A stretch of DNA of 64,000 bases from Azophilus sp965199705. GTDB taxonomy: Bacteria; Pseudomonadota; Gammaproteobacteria; Pseudomonadales; Azotimanducaceae. Location of the stretch: positions 682,001-746,000 of the forward strand of contig OZ241359.1 in NCBI GenBank assembly GCA_965199705.1, in the 5' to 3' direction. The position numbers were made by a program, and so were the translations under genes. Below the pieces are notes generated by a model. That model was not told where the DNA came from and did not search any database. It saw only the letters and a program-made list of their open reading frames with translations. Positions 1 to 7,451 of this stretch are shown piece by piece. The first letter of the stretch is position 1. Each line of letters begins with the position of its first letter.

Positions 1-302
1 CCGGAGAGGCCGTCGGCGCCTGCAAGCGCTACGGCCGAATCGAGCAGTCGCCTGCCGATGCCCTGACGCCGAAAGGCCGGTAATACGGCGATGCGGCCAA
101 TCTGGCCGGAAGGCAGCAACCGGGCACAGCCGCACCAGTGGCCATTCGGCGTGCTGGCGAGCAAGTGTTTTGCGCCGGCGTCGAGGCCGTCCCATTCCAG
201 CGCCTGGGGCACCTGTTGTTCCACCACGAACACCTGATTGCGGATCTCATTCAACGCGCCTCGGTGAGACGCCCAGCACACCGTTTCGATGCGCGCTGTC
301 AT
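1..302 (-). CDS. GNAT-family N-acetyltransferase (3' end cut by window edge)
   Basis: The protein should transfer an acetyl group from acetyl-CoA to an amine on an unknown acceptor. The first 100 codons are visible. They begin MTARIETVCW, continue with a strand ending in NQVFVVEQQVP and reach the acetyl-CoA loop RRQGIGRRLL, the GNAT motif A signature, near residues 82-91. The N-terminal layout resembles the ElaA-like GNAT group. The ATG overlaps the purB stop codon as ATGA, so the gene is probably translated with purB as the last visible member of the mnmA-hflD-purB unit. The C-terminal part lies outside the window. The family is confident; the substrate is unknown. Confidence 0.8.
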   Translation of the reverse strand, partial: MTARIETVCWASHRGALNEIRNQVFVVEQQVPQALEWDGLDAGAKHLLASTPNGHWCGCARLLPSGQIGRIAVLPAFRRQGIGRRLLDSAVALAGADGLS

Positions 303-1714
303 TCGTGCCGACGCGCCAGGATGTGCGCCAGGCCCGTATAGCCGGCAGGGGAGAGATTTGCGAGTTCCTCACGAACCGCATCAGACAGTTGCAGCCGATC
401 CAGTAGCTGCAAGTAACCGGCGGCGTCCAGGCGCTGGCCGCGCGTGGCCGCTTTCAATTGTTCATAGGGTTCGGCGGCGCCGTGCTTGCGCATTACCGTT
501 TGCACTGCTTCTGTGAGCACCTCCCAGTTGTCGTCCAGGTCCGCTGCTATCCGTGTTCGATTGATCGACAGGCGGTTGATCCCCCTGATGGCGGCCTGAC
601 AGGCGATGCTGCAATGCGCCAATGCCGTGCCCATGTTTCTGATGACGGTTGAATCCGACAGGTCCCGCTGCCAGCGAGAGACCGGCAGTTTCTCCGCCAT
701 GTGATCGAGCAGGGCGTTGGCGATGCCGAGATTGCCCTCGGCGTTTTCGAAGTCGATCGGATTCACCTTGTGCGGCATGGTCGAAGAGCCGGTTTCTCCG
801 GCGACGGGCCGCTGCCCAAAGTACTCGATGGCGATGTACGCCCAGAGGTCACGCACGCAGTCGAGCAGCGTCTGGTTAAAGCCGCAGAATGCGCGAAACA
901 GGGCGGCCATGTCGTCGTGCGGCTCGATCTGGGTGGTGAGCGGATTCGGCCAAAGCCCGAGACTGGCGACAAACCTTTCGCTGATGGATGGCCAGTCCAC
1001 GTGCGGATAGGCCGCCAGATGGGCGTTGAAGTTGCCAGTGGCGCCGTTCAGCTTGCCGGCCAGGGGTGTTTCCAGGATGCCATCCAGCCGTCTTTGCAGG
1101 CGCCGACAAAACACCAGGATTTCCTTGTCGAGGCTGGTGGGCGAGGCGGGTTGGCCGTGTGTGCGCGCCAGCATGGGCAGGTCGCCAGCTTCATCGGCCA
1201 GGCCGGACAAAGCCTTGATGACCGCCCGCATCTCTGCCGCCAGCTCGGCTCGACCGTCGCGCAGCATCAGCCCATGCGCCAGATTGTTGATGTCTTCGGA
1301 GGTGCAGGCAAAGTGAACGAACTCGGTATGCGCTGCCAGCCTTGGCAGTTTCCGTATCTCTGCCTTGACGAAGTACTCCACCGCCTTCACATCATGATTG
1401 GTTCGCGCCTCCAGAGCTTTCACTTCACGTGCCTGATCCAGTGAAAACTGCTGGTGGATGCGCATGACCGCTTCGGCGTCATCCGCGGCAGGGCTTGGCA
1501 GCTCCGCTATGTCGGGGCAGGCCGCCAACGCCAGAAACCAGCGACATTCGACTTCCACGCGACGCCGAATCAGCCCGTACTCGCTGAACACAGGCGCAAG
1601 TTTTTCGGTGACAGCCCGGTAACGTCCATCGACGCCGGAAATGGCCGTGAGCGTGGTCAGCTCTGATATGTCGCCGGGTCGCTGATGAGGAGCCGCTGAT
1701 TTCTCTTCTTTCAT
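299..1714 (-). CDS. purB: Adenylosuccinate lyase PurB
   Basis: PurB cleaves fumarate from SAICAR and from adenylosuccinate, so it acts twice in purine synthesis. The family signature GSSTMPHKVNPIDFENAEGN, on the mobile catalytic loop, is intact. So are the CTSEDINNL and RTHGQPASPTS segments and the C-terminal NWEVLTEAVQTVMR helix. Length is close to the 456 residues of E. coli PurB. Three nested starts exist (GTG 1738, ATG 1729, ATG 1714). ATG 1714 is chosen because a GGAA lies about 9 nt upstream and it gives the shortest N-terminal extension before TTLTAISGVDGRY. The gene follows hflD and mnmA on the same strand, an order common in gammaproteobacteria. Confidence 0.93.
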   Translation of the reverse strand: MKEEKSAAPHQRPGDISELTTLTAISGVDGRYRAVTEKLAPVFSEYGLIRRRVEVECRWFLALAACPDIAELPSPAADDAEAVMRIHQQFSLDQAREVKALEARTNHDVKAVEYFVKAEIRKLPRLAAHTEFVHFACTSEDINNLAHGLMLRDGRAELAAEMRAVIKALSGLADEAGDLPMLARTHGQPASPTSLDKEILVFCRRLQRRLDGILETPLAGKLNGATGNFNAHLAAYPHVDWPSISERFVASLGLWPNPLTTQIEPHDDMAALFRAFCGFNQTLLDCVRDLWAYIAIEYFGQRPVAGETGSSTMPHKVNPIDFENAEGNLGIANALLDHMAEKLPVSRWQRDLSDSTVIRNMGTALAHCSIACQAAIRGINRLSINRTRIAADLDDNWEVLTEAVQTVMRKHGAAEPYEQLKAATRGQRLDAAGYLQLLDRLQLSDAVREELANLSPAGYTGLAHILARRHE

Positions 1715-1796
1715 TTGCTTGCGTTCCATATCCAACACTGTTATCCCGATAATGGACTATACGGCTCCTGGCGCCGATTCCGTGCCGGTTGCGCAG

Positions 1797-2405
1797 TCAT
1801 GTGATCTGCCGCGCCAGGCGGTTCAACTCGAATACCTGAAGCGGCAAGCGCAATGGCAGGAGCCAGCGCTTGCCGCCGAGTTGCCGCCACAGCCAGGCAA
1901 AGCGAACGGCAGCAAGCAGCAGGGCGCGAATGCGCGCTGCGGTATCAGGGTCGGTCAGGGCCGACCGTTTGCCCCTGACATTGATGCGTCGCTCCAGCGT
2001 GCCCAGGGTTTGCTGGTAGATTTCATCGAGCGCGAGATAGAAGTCGTTTGTTCGCGGCTCGTCGGCCAGTGTGCTCAGCTGCTCGCCGAGTTTTGTCGCC
2101 AGGCCTGGACGACGCGCCAGCAGATCACTTTGCCCAACCGCCTTCCACCAGTAGGTGAAGATCGGCAGGGTGCCGGACTGTCCCATCAGCGTCAGACGCG
2201 CTGCTTGCACGCCGCGTCCGAACTTGTGGGGCGCCGGGAACACGGCCTCCAGGCTGTCCGGTTCGGTCACCAGCAAGGGGTCGATCAGGTGATCGATGGG
2301 CCCGAAGCGCCGACCAACCGCCGCGAGTTGCATCTCGAAGACGGATTCCACTGTCGCCGCCAGACTCAGGCAACGATAGTTGACAGGTTGCTGGATGCCG
2401 CTCAT
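1797..2405 (-). CDS. hflD: High frequency lysogenization protein HflD homolog
   Basis: This 202-residue, mostly helical protein matches the HflD (YcfC) family, which sits between mnmA and purB in many gammaproteobacteria. In E. coli HflD is a membrane-associated factor that binds phage lambda CII and affects lysogeny; its host role is not well defined. Recognisable family segments include NYRCLSLAATVESVF at the N-terminus and a GTLERRINVRG stretch with the following helices. The ATG at 2405 overlaps the mnmA stop as ATGA, which fixes the start; a longer open frame upstream lies inside mnmA and is spurious. The assignment rests on both sequence and neighbours. Confidence 0.85.
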   Translation of the reverse strand: MSGIQQPVNYRCLSLAATVESVFEMQLAAVGRRFGPIDHLIDPLLVTEPDSLEAVFPAPHKFGRGVQAARLTLMGQSGTLPIFTYWWKAVGQSDLLARRPGLATKLGEQLSTLADEPRTNDFYLALDEIYQQTLGTLERRINVRGKRSALTDPDTAARIRALLLAAVRFAWLWRQLGGKRWLLPLRLPLQVFELNRLARQIT

Positions 2406-3499
2406 GTCGGCTGTCGTCCAAAGCGCTCGATAACGCCACCGCCGAGGCAGACGTCGCCTTCGTACAGGCAAACGTACTGGCCGGGGGTAATCGCCCTCTG
2501 CGGCTGCTCGAACTGAACCCGAACGCCCTCGTCGCTGGCCTCCACCCAGGCCGTCTGATCCGCTTGCCGATAGCGGATTCTTGCGCTGCAACGCAGAGGC
2601 AGCGGGGCCGGATCGCCTATCCAGTGCAGCTTGCCGGTGCTCAGCCAGGTATCCAGCAGGGCGTCCGGATTCTGGGTGACGACCAGGCGATTGCCGGTCA
2701 GGTCCTTGTCCAGCACATACCAGGGGGCTTCCCGGCAGCCGGCGCGGCCACCGATCGCCAGCCCCCGCCGCTGGCCGCGCGTGTAGTATGCAAGGCCGGC
2801 GTGCGTTCCGATCTCGACGCCTGCTTCATCCACCAGTGGCCCCGGGTTCGGCGGCACATAGCGTTGCAGAAATTCCCGGAAGCGCCGCTCGCCAATGAAG
2901 CAGATGCCGGTGGAATCCTTGCGGGCATGGTTGTGCAGGCCGTATTCGCGGGCGATGCGGCGCACTGCCTGTTTGCGCAGATCGCCGAGCGGAAACAGCA
3001 CGCGCTCTAGTTGTTCCGCCTTCAATCCCTGCAGGAAATAGCTCTGGTCCTTGTTCGCATCCTGGCCCTTGCAGAGCCTGATCTGGCCGTCCTGCCGCTG
3101 CAAGCGCGCATAGTGGCCAGTGGCAATGTGCTCGGCACCGAGCACTCTGGCGTAGCGAGCGAACTGCTTGAACTTGATTTCCCGGTTGCAGAGCACGTCC
3201 GGATTCGGGGTGCGTCCGGCCCGGTATTCGATCAGGAATTCGGCAAATACGTCATCCCAGTATTCGGCGGCAAAGTTGGCCGTGTGCAATTCGATGTCGA
3301 GCTGCTGACACACCCGCTCTGCGTCCTCCAGGTCCTGCTTCGCCGTGCACCAGGGCGAGCCGTCGTCTTCTTCCCAGTTCTTCATGAAAAGTCCGGACAC
3401 ATGGCGCCCCTGGCGCTTGAGCAACAGCGCCGCGACGGCCGAATCCACACCACCGGACAGGCCGACCATTACCTTGCCGGAGGCTTTGTCTGGAATCAT
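2402..3499 (-). CDS. mnmA: tRNA-specific 2-thiouridylase MnmA
   Basis: MnmA activates U34 of tRNA-Lys, -Glu and -Gln with ATP and installs the 2-thio group using sulfur relayed by the Tus proteins. The PP-loop GLSGGVDSAVA (residues about 13-23) binds ATP. The two catalytic cysteines are present: C104 in DVLCNREIKF and C200 in DSTGICFIGERR. The 365-residue length is typical. The gene heads the mnmA-hflD-purB-GNAT set and is divergent from moaC across 145 bp. One of its likely substrates, tRNA-Gln(TTG), is encoded 1.5 kb away at 5034-5108, which may be coincidence. Confidence 0.95.
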   Translation of the reverse strand: MIPDKASGKVMVGLSGGVDSAVAALLLKRQGRHVSGLFMKNWEEDDGSPWCTAKQDLEDAERVCQQLDIELHTANFAAEYWDDVFAEFLIEYRAGRTPNPDVLCNREIKFKQFARYARVLGAEHIATGHYARLQRQDGQIRLCKGQDANKDQSYFLQGLKAEQLERVLFPLGDLRKQAVRRIAREYGLHNHARKDSTGICFIGERRFREFLQRYVPPNPGPLVDEAGVEIGTHAGLAYYTRGQRRGLAIGGRAGCREAPWYVLDKDLTGNRLVVTQNPDALLDTWLSTGKLHWIGDPAPLPLRCSARIRYRQADQTAWVEASDEGVRVQFEQPQRAITPGQYVCLYEGDVCLGGGVIERFGRQPT

Positions 3500-3577
3500 G
3501 ACGCAATGCAGGCGGGGCAGGAATCGAAGTTCTAGCGCACCATTGTAGCCCGAATGCGCTGCGCGGCAGGCGACGGC

Positions 3578-3583
3578 TATAAT
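3578..3583 (+). promoter_or_regulatory. Perfect -10 hexamer (TATAAT) upstream of moaC
   Basis: The sequence is an exact sigma-70 -10 consensus in a GC-rich gap. No good -35 lies 16-18 nt upstream. The expected transcription start falls within a few bases of an ATG at 3592, so the transcript would begin almost at that codon. This is a prediction from sequence only. Confidence 0.5.
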
Positions 3584-3591
3584 CCCGGACC

Positions 3592-3648
3592 ATGACAGTC
3601 AACGGCCAGTATCCTGAGCCTCCGCCCGGCGCAGCCAGGCGGCCATGA
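3592..3648 (+). other. Candidate 18-codon leader ORF coupled to moaC
   Basis: ATG 3592 opens a frame encoding MTVNGQYPEPPPGAARRP. Its TGA (3646-3648) overlaps the moaC ATG (3645) as ATGA. The ATG sits 8 nt after the TATAAT box, so it could be read from a leaderless transcript and feed ribosomes into moaC, which has no obvious Shine-Dalgarno sequence of its own. A chance short frame in GC-rich DNA is the alternative. Confidence 0.3.
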
Positions 3649-4142
3649 GTCGGCTCAGCCATCTGAACCGGCGCGGCGAGGCTTCCATGGTCGATGTGTC
3701 CGGCAAGCCGCAATCGACACGAGTCGCCGTGGCCGAAGCCTGTGTGCGCATGGCCTCGGCCACATTGCGAGAGATTGCCAGTGGCGGGCTTCCCAAGGGC
3801 GATGTGCTGGCGGTGGCGCGGATTGCTGGTATTCAGGCCGCCAAGCGGTGCGCCGAGTTGATCCCGCTCTGTCACCCATTGCCGCTGACCAGGGTGTCCG
3901 TCGAGTTTTCACCTGAACCGCCCGAGCGGATTCGGATTCGTGCAGAGTGTCGGGTGACCGGTCAGACCGGTGTGGAGATGGAAGCCATGACTGCCGCCAG
4001 TATTGCCGCCCTTACCCTCTACGACATGTGCAAGTCCATCGACCGCGGCATGGTCGTGGAGGCAGTGCAGTTGTTGTCGAAATCCGGGGGCAAGACGGGG
4101 GACTGGCAGCGTTCGGCGACGCACCCGGAAGAGGCGAGTTGA
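3645..4142 (+). CDS. moaC: Cyclic pyranopterin monophosphate synthase MoaC
   Basis: MoaC converts the 3',8-cyclo-dihydro-GTP made by MoaA into cyclic pyranopterin monophosphate, the first stable intermediate of molybdenum cofactor. The N-terminus MSRLSHLNRRGEASMVDVS aligns with the family start. The conserved LIPLCHPLPLT, VEMEAMTAAS and LYDMCKSIDRGM blocks are all present in 165 residues. It begins a moaC-moaD-moaE set with a 1-nt gap to moaD. No moaA is adjacent; a MoaB/MogA protein lies far away at 61.7 kb. Function is confident from the complete set of motifs. Confidence 0.95.
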   Translation: MSRLSHLNRRGEASMVDVSGKPQSTRVAVAEACVRMASATLREIASGGLPKGDVLAVARIAGIQAAKRCAELIPLCHPLPLTRVSVEFSPEPPERIRIRAECRVTGQTGVEMEAMTAASIAALTLYDMCKSIDRGMVVEAVQLLSKSGGKTGDWQRSATHPEEAS

Positions 4143-4143
4143 C

Positions 4144-4407
4144 ATGATTCGGGTTCTGTTCTTTGCCTCGGTGCGCGATGCGGTTGGCGTCGAATCGCTG
4201 CGCTGCCAATTGTGCGACAGTGAACCCTGGCCGTTTGAAGCGCTGTTCACTGCCTTGCAGCAGCAGTTGCACGCGGCTGCCTACGCCAGCTTGATGGCAG
4301 ACCACATCCGAGTCGCTGTCAATCGAACCTTTGTCGATCGCGCCGACCTGCCAGCCCTGGCGTCCGGCGACGAGGTGGCCTTCATGCCGCCGATCACCGG
4401 CGGTTAG
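4144..4407 (+). CDS. moaD: Molybdopterin synthase sulfur carrier subunit MoaD
   Basis: MoaD is the small ubiquitin-like subunit of molybdopterin synthase. Its C-terminal glycine is adenylated by MoeB and then carries a thiocarboxylate that donates sulfur to the pterin. The 87-residue chain starts MIRVLFFASVRD and ends in the required Gly-Gly (PPITGG). The ATG is one base after the moaC stop, so translation is probably coupled. A longer open frame upstream lies inside moaC and is not used. moaE, its catalytic partner, follows directly. Confidence 0.93.
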   Translation: MIRVLFFASVRDAVGVESLRCQLCDSEPWPFEALFTALQQQLHAAAYASLMADHIRVAVNRTFVDRADLPALASGDEVAFMPPITGG

Positions 4408-4428
4408 CGCTTGCCGGCGGGCAATCGG

Positions 4429-4899
4429 ATGGACGAGATACGGGTTCAGGTCGGGGACTTTTCCCTGGCCGCGGAGTGGCAGGCGCTATCGGCTCGCACA
4501 GGCGCGGATACGGGCGCTGTTGCCGCCTTCGTCGGCCTGGTACGCGAAGTGTGCGGGGATGCAGCCAGCCGCCTTGAGTTGGAGCACTACCCCGGCATGA
4601 CCGAGCAAAGCATTGCGGCCCTGGTTGCGCAAGCCCGACAGCGTTGGCGCCTAGCCGCGACCACCGTCATTCACCGGGTCGGGCAGCTGAAGCCCCGGGA
4701 TCAGATCGTCCTGGTGCTGACTGCCGCACGGCATCGCGCCGAGGCGCTTGCCGCCTGCACTTTTCTGATCGATATGCTGAAAACCGAGGCGGTGATCTGG
4801 AAGCGAGAACGAGCCCAGGCCGGCGCTGGCTGGGTGTCGGCCACGGATCAGGATGCAGTGCGGGCGGATGCCTGGCGGGCATCGGAGGGTTCTGACTGA
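4429..4899 (+). CDS. moaE: Molybdopterin synthase catalytic subunit MoaE
   Basis: MoaE forms a heterotetramer with MoaD and inserts two sulfurs into cyclic pyranopterin monophosphate to make molybdopterin. Family blocks visible are AAFVGLVREV near the N-terminus, LELEHYPGMTE, HRVGQLKPRDQIVLV and MLKTEAVIWKRE. The last contains two lysines (about 118 and 125) that correspond to the active-site lysines of E. coli MoaE. ATG 4429 is preferred; an in-frame TTG at 4411 would add six residues. The gene closes the moaCDE set. Confidence 0.94.
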   Translation: MDEIRVQVGDFSLAAEWQALSARTGADTGAVAAFVGLVREVCGDAASRLELEHYPGMTEQSIAALVAQARQRWRLAATTVIHRVGQLKPRDQIVLVLTAARHRAEALAACTFLIDMLKTEAVIWKRERAQAGAGWVSATDQDAVRADAWRASEGSD

Positions 4900-4917
4900 C
4901 GTGCGACGCAGGTGCGT

Positions 4918-4947
4918 TTGACAGCCACAAAGGCCCAAAGCGACAAT
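4918..4947 (+). promoter_or_regulatory. Sigma-70 promoter for tRNA-Gln/prs
   Basis: A perfect -35 TTGACA (4918-4923) is followed after 18 nt by GACAAT (4942-4947). Transcription would start near 4954, about 80 nt before the tRNA, through a GC-rich discriminator. A CCGCCG-CT-CGGCGG palindrome lies at 4954-4967. The promoter can serve the tRNA and, by read-through, prs. Confidence 0.55.
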
Positions 4948-5033
4948 AGCGCTCCGCCGCTCGGCGGCCACAAGCGAGGGCGGCCGGGCGCTTGAGGCAG
5001 CGCAAGATCAGCGCCAGGGCGGGATTCCGCGGA

Positions 5034-5108
5034 TGGGGTGTCGCCAAGCGGTAAGGCACCGGGTTTTGATCCCGGCATTCGCAGGTTCGAATCCTGCCAC
5101 CCCAGCCA
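5034..5108 (+). tRNA. tRNA-Gln (anticodon TTG)
   Basis: The sequence folds into a full cloverleaf. The acceptor arm TGGGGTG pairs with CACCCCA, G is the discriminator and CCA is encoded (5106-5108). The anticodon arm is CCGGG-TTTTGAT-CCCGG, giving anticodon TTG, which reads CAA and, with wobble modification, CAG. The T arm GCAGG-TTCGAAT-CCTGC is canonical. The tRNA lies directly upstream of prs, as in many gammaproteobacteria. Confidence 0.97.
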
Positions 5109-5132
5109 TCGTTTCAGCTTCGGAACCAGGTT

Positions 5133-6077
5133 ATGGCTCATCTCATGGTCTTCTCCGGCAGTTCCAATCCGCCGCTGGCGGAGCGGGTTGTCAATGAACT
5201 GCGTATCGACCTGGGCCGGGCCACCGTAACCCGGTTCAGCGACGGCGAGGTCAACGTTGAAATCCACGAGAACGTGCGCGGTTGCGACGCCTTTATCCTG
5301 CAATCCACCTGTGCGCCCACCAACGATAACCTGATGGAACTGGTCATCATGGCGGACGCCCTGCGGCGGGCGTCGGCGCATCGGGTGACTGCCGTGGCGC
5401 CCTACTATGGTTATGCGCGCCAGGATCGACGGCCGCGGTCGGCGCGGGTTCCGATCAGCGCCAAGGTGGTGGCCAACATGCTCGACAGCGTGGGCGTGGA
5501 CCGGCTGCTTACCGTGGACTTGCATGCCGATCAGATTCAGGGCTTCTTCCACATGCCGGTGGACAATGTCTATGGATCCCCGGTGCTCGTGGATCACATC
5601 CTGGCGCAGTCCTACGTCAATCCCATCGTGGTATCGCCCGATGTGGGCGGCGTGGTGCGCGCGCGCGCCGTGGCCAAGCAGCTGAACGACCTGGACCTTG
5701 CGATCATCGACAAGCGCCGACCTCAGGCCAACGAAAGCCGAGTGATGAATGTAATCGGCGACGTCAAGGGCAAGACCTGTATTCTGGTCGATGACATCGT
5801 CGATACTGCCGGAACATTGTGCGCCGCAGCAGAGGCACTGAAGGAAGAAGGCGCGATTGCCGTCGTGGCCTATATCACGCACCCGGTGCTGTCCGGGCCG
5901 GCGGTATCGCGGATTCAGGAATCGCAACTCGACGAGATGATCGTGACCGATACCATTCCGCTGAGTGATGCGGCGGGCAAATGTAGCCGGATTCATCAGC
6001 TCAGCCTGAACCGATTGCTGGCGGAAGCCATTCGCCGCGTCAGCCACGAAGAATCACTCAGCGCGATGTTTCGGTGA
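5133..6077 (+). CDS. prs: Ribose-phosphate pyrophosphokinase (PRPP synthetase)
   Basis: Prs transfers pyrophosphate from ATP to ribose-5-phosphate and makes PRPP for purine, pyrimidine, histidine and NAD synthesis. The 314-residue chain has the class I hallmarks: MVFSGSSNPPLAERV at the start, the ATP loop YYGYARQDRR (91-100), DLHADQIQGFF (129-139) and the PRPP-binding loop VDDIVDTAGT (219-228). The gene is 24 bp after tRNA-Gln and leads into rplY, pth and ychF. In many relatives ispE precedes this tRNA; here moaE does. Confidence 0.97.
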   Translation: MAHLMVFSGSSNPPLAERVVNELRIDLGRATVTRFSDGEVNVEIHENVRGCDAFILQSTCAPTNDNLMELVIMADALRRASAHRVTAVAPYYGYARQDRRPRSARVPISAKVVANMLDSVGVDRLLTVDLHADQIQGFFHMPVDNVYGSPVLVDHILAQSYVNPIVVSPDVGGVVRARAVAKQLNDLDLAIIDKRRPQANESRVMNVIGDVKGKTCILVDDIVDTAGTLCAAAEALKEEGAIAVVAYITHPVLSGPAVSRIQESQLDEMIVTDTIPLSDAAGKCSRIHQLSLNRLLAEAIRRVSHEESLSAMFR

Positions 6078-6122
6078 TTCCTGCCAAGACGCCGCCATCG
6101 CGTACTCACAGGAGCAAACCCC

Positions 6123-6761
6123 ATGTCTGACAACATCACCCTCAATGCCGAGCCCAGAGCCCTTTCGGGAACCAGCGCCAGCCGTCGTCTGCGGCGCCAG
6201 GGCGCGCATCTTCCCGCCATTCTCTACGGCGGTGAGTCCGATCCGCAGCCGATTACCCTGCGCGTCAATGAAGTGGCGCGGGCCATGCAGGAGGAAGCCT
6301 TCTTCGCCCAGGTAGTCGATATCGTCATCGACGGCGAGGCGCAGAAGGCGGTTGTGCGCGATGTGCAGTTGCACCCTGTGAACGAAAGGGTGCAGCACAT
6401 GGACCTGTTGCGGGTACGCACCGACCAGCCTGTGACGACGCATGTGCCCCTGCACTATCTGAATGAAGACAAGTGTGTGGGCGCGCGCACCGGTGGCGGC
6501 TCCATTGCCCACAATCTCGTCGATGTCGAGGTATCCGCCCTGCCGGCAGACCTGCCGGCCTATCTCGAAGTGGACCTGGCGGATCTTGATGTCGGGGAGT
6601 CTGTTCATCTCACTGATCTGGATCTGCCGCAAGGCGTTTCGCTGGTCGCGCTCACGCAAGGGGCCGACCACGACATCCTGGTCGCTGCGGTGCATCCGCC
6701 GAGAGGCGGCGCCAAGGCCGACGAGGACGAAGAAGCGGAGGAATCGGAAGCCGACCAATAG
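6123..6761 (+). CDS. rplY: 50S ribosomal protein L25, long (Ctc/TL5) form
   Basis: L25 binds 5S rRNA in the large ribosomal subunit. At 212 residues this is the long form: an N-terminal L25 domain (LRRQGAHLPAILYGGE, about 21-36) followed by a C-terminal TL5 beta domain and an acidic tail rich in Glu and Asp. E. coli has only the 94-residue short form. A good Shine-Dalgarno sequence (AGGAG, 6114 region) precedes the ATG. It sits between prs and pth, the usual order. Confidence 0.94.
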   Translation: MSDNITLNAEPRALSGTSASRRLRRQGAHLPAILYGGESDPQPITLRVNEVARAMQEEAFFAQVVDIVIDGEAQKAVVRDVQLHPVNERVQHMDLLRVRTDQPVTTHVPLHYLNEDKCVGARTGGGSIAHNLVDVEVSALPADLPAYLEVDLADLDVGESVHLTDLDLPQGVSLVALTQGADHDILVAAVHPPRGGAKADEDEEAEESEADQ

Positions 6762-6813
6762 CGCACAATCAACGCGCGCCGGATCAGGTCCTCGCTGAAT
6801 TGCGCCGCTCTGG

Positions 6814-7404
6814 ATGACGCCCCTGAAGCTGATCGTCGGTCTTGGCAATCCCGGCAGAGACCACGCTGCCACCCGGCACAATCTCGGCGCCGTGCTGGTG
6901 CGGGAGTGGGCCGAACGGGCAGGGATCGTCCTGAAGCCCTCGGTTCGATTTCAGGCTGAGGTCGGGCGTGGCGCGCTTGGCGGGCAGCCGACCAGTCTGC
7001 TGATTCCCGGAACCTGGATGAATCTCAGCGGCCGCGTGGTTGGCGCCTTTGCGCGTTACTTTCGAATCGCGCCAGAAGAGATACTGATTGCATTCGACGA
7101 GGTGGCCTTCGAGCCGGGCGTGGTTCGCCTGCGCAGCGGTGGCGGCGACAATGGCCACAATGGTGTTGCCAGCGTGATCGAAGGGCTGGGGTCGCGCGCG
7201 TTTCAGCGGCTGCGCATCGGCGTCGGGCATCCGGGCGACAAGCAGCGCATGATCTCCTGGCTCACTGGCGAGAAGATGCCGGATGCCGAACGTCAACTGG
7301 CGAGCGCGGCCTGGCAACTGACGGACGAATTGCTGGGCATGCTGCTTCGCGGCCACTGGCAGCCGGTGATGAACCACCTGCACGCGCCGACGACAAGCGC
7401 ATGA
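6814..7404 (+). CDS. pth: Peptidyl-tRNA hydrolase Pth
   Basis: Pth hydrolyses peptidyl-tRNA released by stalled or aborting ribosomes and recycles the tRNA. The active-site residues are in place: N12 in GLGNPG, the catalytic H22 in TRHNLGA, N70 in GTWMN, D95 in AFDEVAFEPG and N116 in GDNGHNGV. The family usually has GGHGGHNG at the last site; here it reads GGGDNGHNG, a mild variation. The 196-residue length is standard. The gene is followed by ychF, as in most gammaproteobacteria. Confidence 0.95.
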   Translation: MTPLKLIVGLGNPGRDHAATRHNLGAVLVREWAERAGIVLKPSVRFQAEVGRGALGGQPTSLLIPGTWMNLSGRVVGAFARYFRIAPEEILIAFDEVAFEPGVVRLRSGGGDNGHNGVASVIEGLGSRAFQRLRIGVGHPGDKQRMISWLTGEKMPDAERQLASAAWQLTDELLGMLLRGHWQPVMNHLHAPTTSA

Positions 7405-7451
7405 GCCTGGCGCGGCTGTTTCTCTGGCGGGCCGGGCGCTGAGATTCTGGC

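Noticed and set aside
4848..6047. 399-codon frame on the minus strand across tRNA-Gln and prs
   Set aside because: It runs through the tRNA and opposite prs, so it cannot be a real gene there.
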